64,000 bases of DNA. Source: JBBIND01 sp037444075 (GTDB lineage: Bacteria > Acidobacteriota > Terriglobia > Bryobacterales > Bryobacteraceae). Shown one piece after another: positions 62,518 through 64,000 of this stretch. Positions within the stretch are counted from its first letter, which is position 1; each line of letters begins with the position of its first letter. The stretch is from contig JBBIND010000002.1 of the NCBI GenBank assembly GCA_037444075.1, positions 1 through 64,000 of the forward strand. Direction: 5' to 3'. The notes under the pieces were generated by a model. That model saw nothing but the letters and a program-made list of their open reading frames with translations, was not told where the DNA came from and made no database searches. Position numbers and translations under genes: made by a program.

Positions 62518-62614
62518 CTTACGAGAACCCACCCGGCCCGTCAACCGGTTTCTGGGCCGGTTTCTGGGCTAACTTCGGTGCCCGGTCGCGCCGTCCGGCG
62601 GACTGCATTCGCGC

Positions 62615-62620
62615 TAAGAT
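62615..62620 (+). promoter_or_regulatory. -10-like box for rlmB, 8 nt before the ATG
   Basis: TAAGAT is followed by 8 nt (CGTCGTCA) and the rlmB ATG at 62629. No Shine-Dalgarno is present. This is the same arrangement as at galU, rlmN and the gamma-glutamyltransferase gene. Confidence 0.5.
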
Positions 62621-62628
62621 CGTCGTCA

Positions 62629-63348
62629 ATGGAGATCATCGCCGGAGTCCATCCCGTGCGCGAAGCTCTCCGGGCAGCCCGGCCGCTCGAGCGGGTTCAC
62701 CTTCAGCGAGGCGCCGGAGGGCCGCGCCTGCAAGAGATTGTGGAGTTGTGCCGCGCGGCGAGCATCCCCGTGCGTTTTGAGGATCGTAGCGCCCTCGACC
62801 GGTTGGCCCGCGAGGTAACCCATCAGGGAGTGGTGGCCATTGCCGCGGCCACTGCCTACGTCGATTTCTCCGGCCTCGTCTCGCGGGCCACCATGCTCGT
62901 TATCCTCGACGGAGTGGAAGATCCTCACAACCTGGGCGCCATCGTCCGCACCGCGCACGCCGCCGGGGCGGGCGGCGTCGTCGTGGGAGAACGCAGGGCG
63001 GCCGGTTTGGGCGGAGCAGCCGCCAAGGCAGCCGCCGGGGCGTTGGCGTACCTCCCGGTGGCGCGGGTGGTGAATATCTCCCGCTGCCTGCGCGAGTTGA
63101 AACAGCGCGGCTTCTGGATTTACGGCTTGGACGAGCGCGGAGACCGAAGCTACGACGAGGTGGAGTACGTCTCTCCCACGGCGCTCGTGCTGGGCGGTGA
63201 AGGCCATGGACTGCACCTTCAGGTCCGCCGGCAGTGCGACTATCTGGTGAACATCCCGCTGGCGGGACGCATCAGTTCACTGAACGTTTCCGTGGCGTGC
63301 GGCATCGCCCTGTTTGAGTGGAAACGGCGCTCGCGTTCCGCCGGGTAG
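62629..63348 (+). CDS. rlmB: 23S rRNA (guanosine-2251-2'-O)-methyltransferase-type SPOUT enzyme
   Basis: 239 residues. The N-terminal substrate-binding domain begins IIAGVHPVREALRAARPLER. The SPOUT knot has its three motifs: ILDGVEDPHNLGAIVRTAHA, LVLGGEGHGL and the C-terminal SSLNVSVACGIALFEWKRR. This fits TrmH-family RlmB, which methylates G2251 in the 23S P loop, although other TrmH-family targets are possible. The long upstream open frame (from 62404) is antisense to the merR-family gene. The transcript is probably leaderless. Confidence 0.92.
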   Translation: MEIIAGVHPVREALRAARPLERVHLQRGAGGPRLQEIVELCRAASIPVRFEDRSALDRLAREVTHQGVVAIAAATAYVDFSGLVSRATMLVILDGVEDPHNLGAIVRTAHAAGAGGVVVGERRAAGLGGAAAKAAAGALAYLPVARVVNISRCLRELKQRGFWIYGLDERGDRSYDEVEYVSPTALVLGGEGHGLHLQVRRQCDYLVNIPLAGRISSLNVSVACGIALFEWKRRSRSAG

Positions 63349-63503
63349 TCATCCAGGGGCCAGCCCGCCGCGTGCTGCCCGGCTCGCCGGGCGGTTGCGC
63401 CGTGAGACGGGCGCCTGAATCCAGTTGCCATCCGCGCGGGACCGGACGGCAGGGCAGGTAAGTTCCCTGCGGAAGATGAAGAGCTTAGCGGCGAAATCCA
63501 GGT

Positions 63504-63509
63504 TAAAAT
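63504..63509 (+). promoter_or_regulatory. -10-like box for the gamma-glutamyltransferase gene, 8 nt before the ATG
   Basis: TAAAAT is followed by 8 nt (CGGACTTT) and the ATG at 63518. No ribosome binding site lies between. This is the fourth exact TANNNT-N8-ATG case in the window. Confidence 0.5.
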
Positions 63510-63517
63510 CGGACTTT

Positions 63518-64000
63518 ATGAACCTGCCCCGGCCCTGGCTCCTTGCCGGATGCCTGTCCCTGCTGTTCCTGCTTCCGCTGGAGGCTTACCATCCTGTCCG
63601 GGCCAAGAGCGCCATGGTGGTCGCGGAGGAGCCCCTCGCTACTCACGTCGGGTTGGATACTTTGCGAGGCGGCGGCAACGCTGTAGATGCAGCCATTGCC
63701 ACAGCGCTGGCGCTCGCCGTCACCCATCCAACGGCCGGCAACCTGGGAGGGGGCGGTTTCCTGCTCATCAGGTTGGCTGACGGGCGTACCACGTTCATCG
63801 ATTTCCGCGAGCGGGCGCCCGGCAAGGCAAGCCGGGACATGTACCTTGCCGCGGACGGCAGCCTGACCCGGGACAGCCGCGTAGGCTGGCGCGCAGCCGG
63901 AGTGCCCGGCACGGCGCGCGGCCTGGAGTACGCACATCGCCGTTACGGCCGTTCGGAGTGGAAGCAGTTGGTGGCGCCCGCGGTCAAGCTGGCCAAAGAC
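63518..64000 (+). CDS. Gamma-glutamyltransferase (5' part, cut by window end)
   Basis: 161 codons are present and the frame is open at the window edge. A signal peptide (MNLPRPWLLAGCLSLLFLLP) is followed by the family N-terminus: KSAMVVAEEPLATHVGLDTL, RGGGNAVDAAIATALALAVT, GNLGGGGFLLIRLADGR and FIDFRERAPGKASRDM. These are the standard blocks of the heavy subunit of gamma-glutamyltransferases, periplasmic or secreted enzymes that split gamma-glutamyl bonds such as in glutathione. The catalytic Thr lies beyond the window. A TAAAAT box 8 nt before the ATG and the lack of a ribosome binding site suggest leaderless expression. Confidence 0.92.
   Translation, partial: MNLPRPWLLAGCLSLLFLLPLEAYHPVRAKSAMVVAEEPLATHVGLDTLRGGGNAVDAAIATALALAVTHPTAGNLGGGGFLLIRLADGRTTFIDFRERAPGKASRDMYLAADGSLTRDSRVGWRAAGVPGTARGLEYAHRRYGRSEWKQLVAPAVKLAKD

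Noticed and set aside
63349..63517. Possible RNA gene between rlmB and the gamma-glutamyltransferase gene
   Set aside because: No tRNA T-loop (GGTTCGA type) or other recognisable RNA motif was found. The only support is local GC-rich pairing (CCCGGC/GCCGGG).

Overview
The window is high-GC, gene-dense bacterial DNA that most resembles the Acidobacteriota, probably the Bryobacterales/Solibacter group. The evidence is three very large TonB-dependent receptors carrying an N-terminal carboxypeptidase-regulatory-like (Oar-type) domain, an SBBP-repeat protein opening with the FEANQGQT-type module, and a remnant of the Solibacter-type TIGR03437 C-terminal domain. A run of ten N at 2966-2975 breaks one gene out of frame, so this is a draft or metagenome assembly. 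No rRNA, tRNA, CRISPR array, insertion sequence or prophage was seen.

Region by region. 1-8.4 kb: a short direct repeat, then a minus-strand run of redoxin, sugar isomerase-like TIM barrel, UxaE-like epimerase (split by the gap) and galU, followed by an ECF sigma / anti-sigma / Spy-like cassette, a half-size TauE permease and a glycosyltransferase. 8.4-17.4 kb: YncE-like propeller, PLP decarboxylase, SBBP protein, Oar-type receptor with a clear promoter and terminator, and an exported O-methyltransferase. 17.4-25.1 kb: M1 peptidase, a fused AmmeMemoRadiSam B+A protein overlapping a HEAT/vWA gene, a PHP-type phosphatase and two small membrane proteins. 25.1-31.5 kb: recX, a FAH-family/aldehyde dehydrogenase pair that fits the end of the Weimberg pentose route, a LemA-nucleotidyltransferase-TPM cluster and an M16 peptidase. 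31.5-41.2 kb: rlmN, a truncated TIGR03437 gene, an apiosidase-like hydrolase, ThuA, SDR, infA, wecB, a single-module Clp ATPase, an inactivated JAMM-like membrane protein and rsmI. 41.3-51 kb: a secreted alpha/alpha-toroid protein, a GH32 remnant and two more Oar-type receptors, which together look like an eroded carbohydrate-uptake locus. 51-59.6 kb: ilvD, trxA, glgA, a BtuB-like receptor, two TPR-type secreted proteins and rnc. 59.6-64 kb: motB-motA-flbD, a merR-family gene, rlmB and the start of a gamma-glutamyltransferase.

Together the genes suggest a motile heterotroph that degrades plant-type polysaccharides (pectin/uronate, arabinose/xylose, apiose, fructan), takes products up through Oar-like receptors and makes envelope polysaccharide through GalU, WecB, a GT2 enzyme and a CpsB-type phosphatase. 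The most notable non-standard signals are: a recurring TANNNT box exactly 8 nt before the ATG of at least four genes, which suggests leaderless mRNAs; an apparently exported AmmeMemo fusion overlapping its neighbour by 140 bp; a JAMM fold whose zinc ligands are replaced at the exact motif spacing; and three gene remnants beside intact genes.
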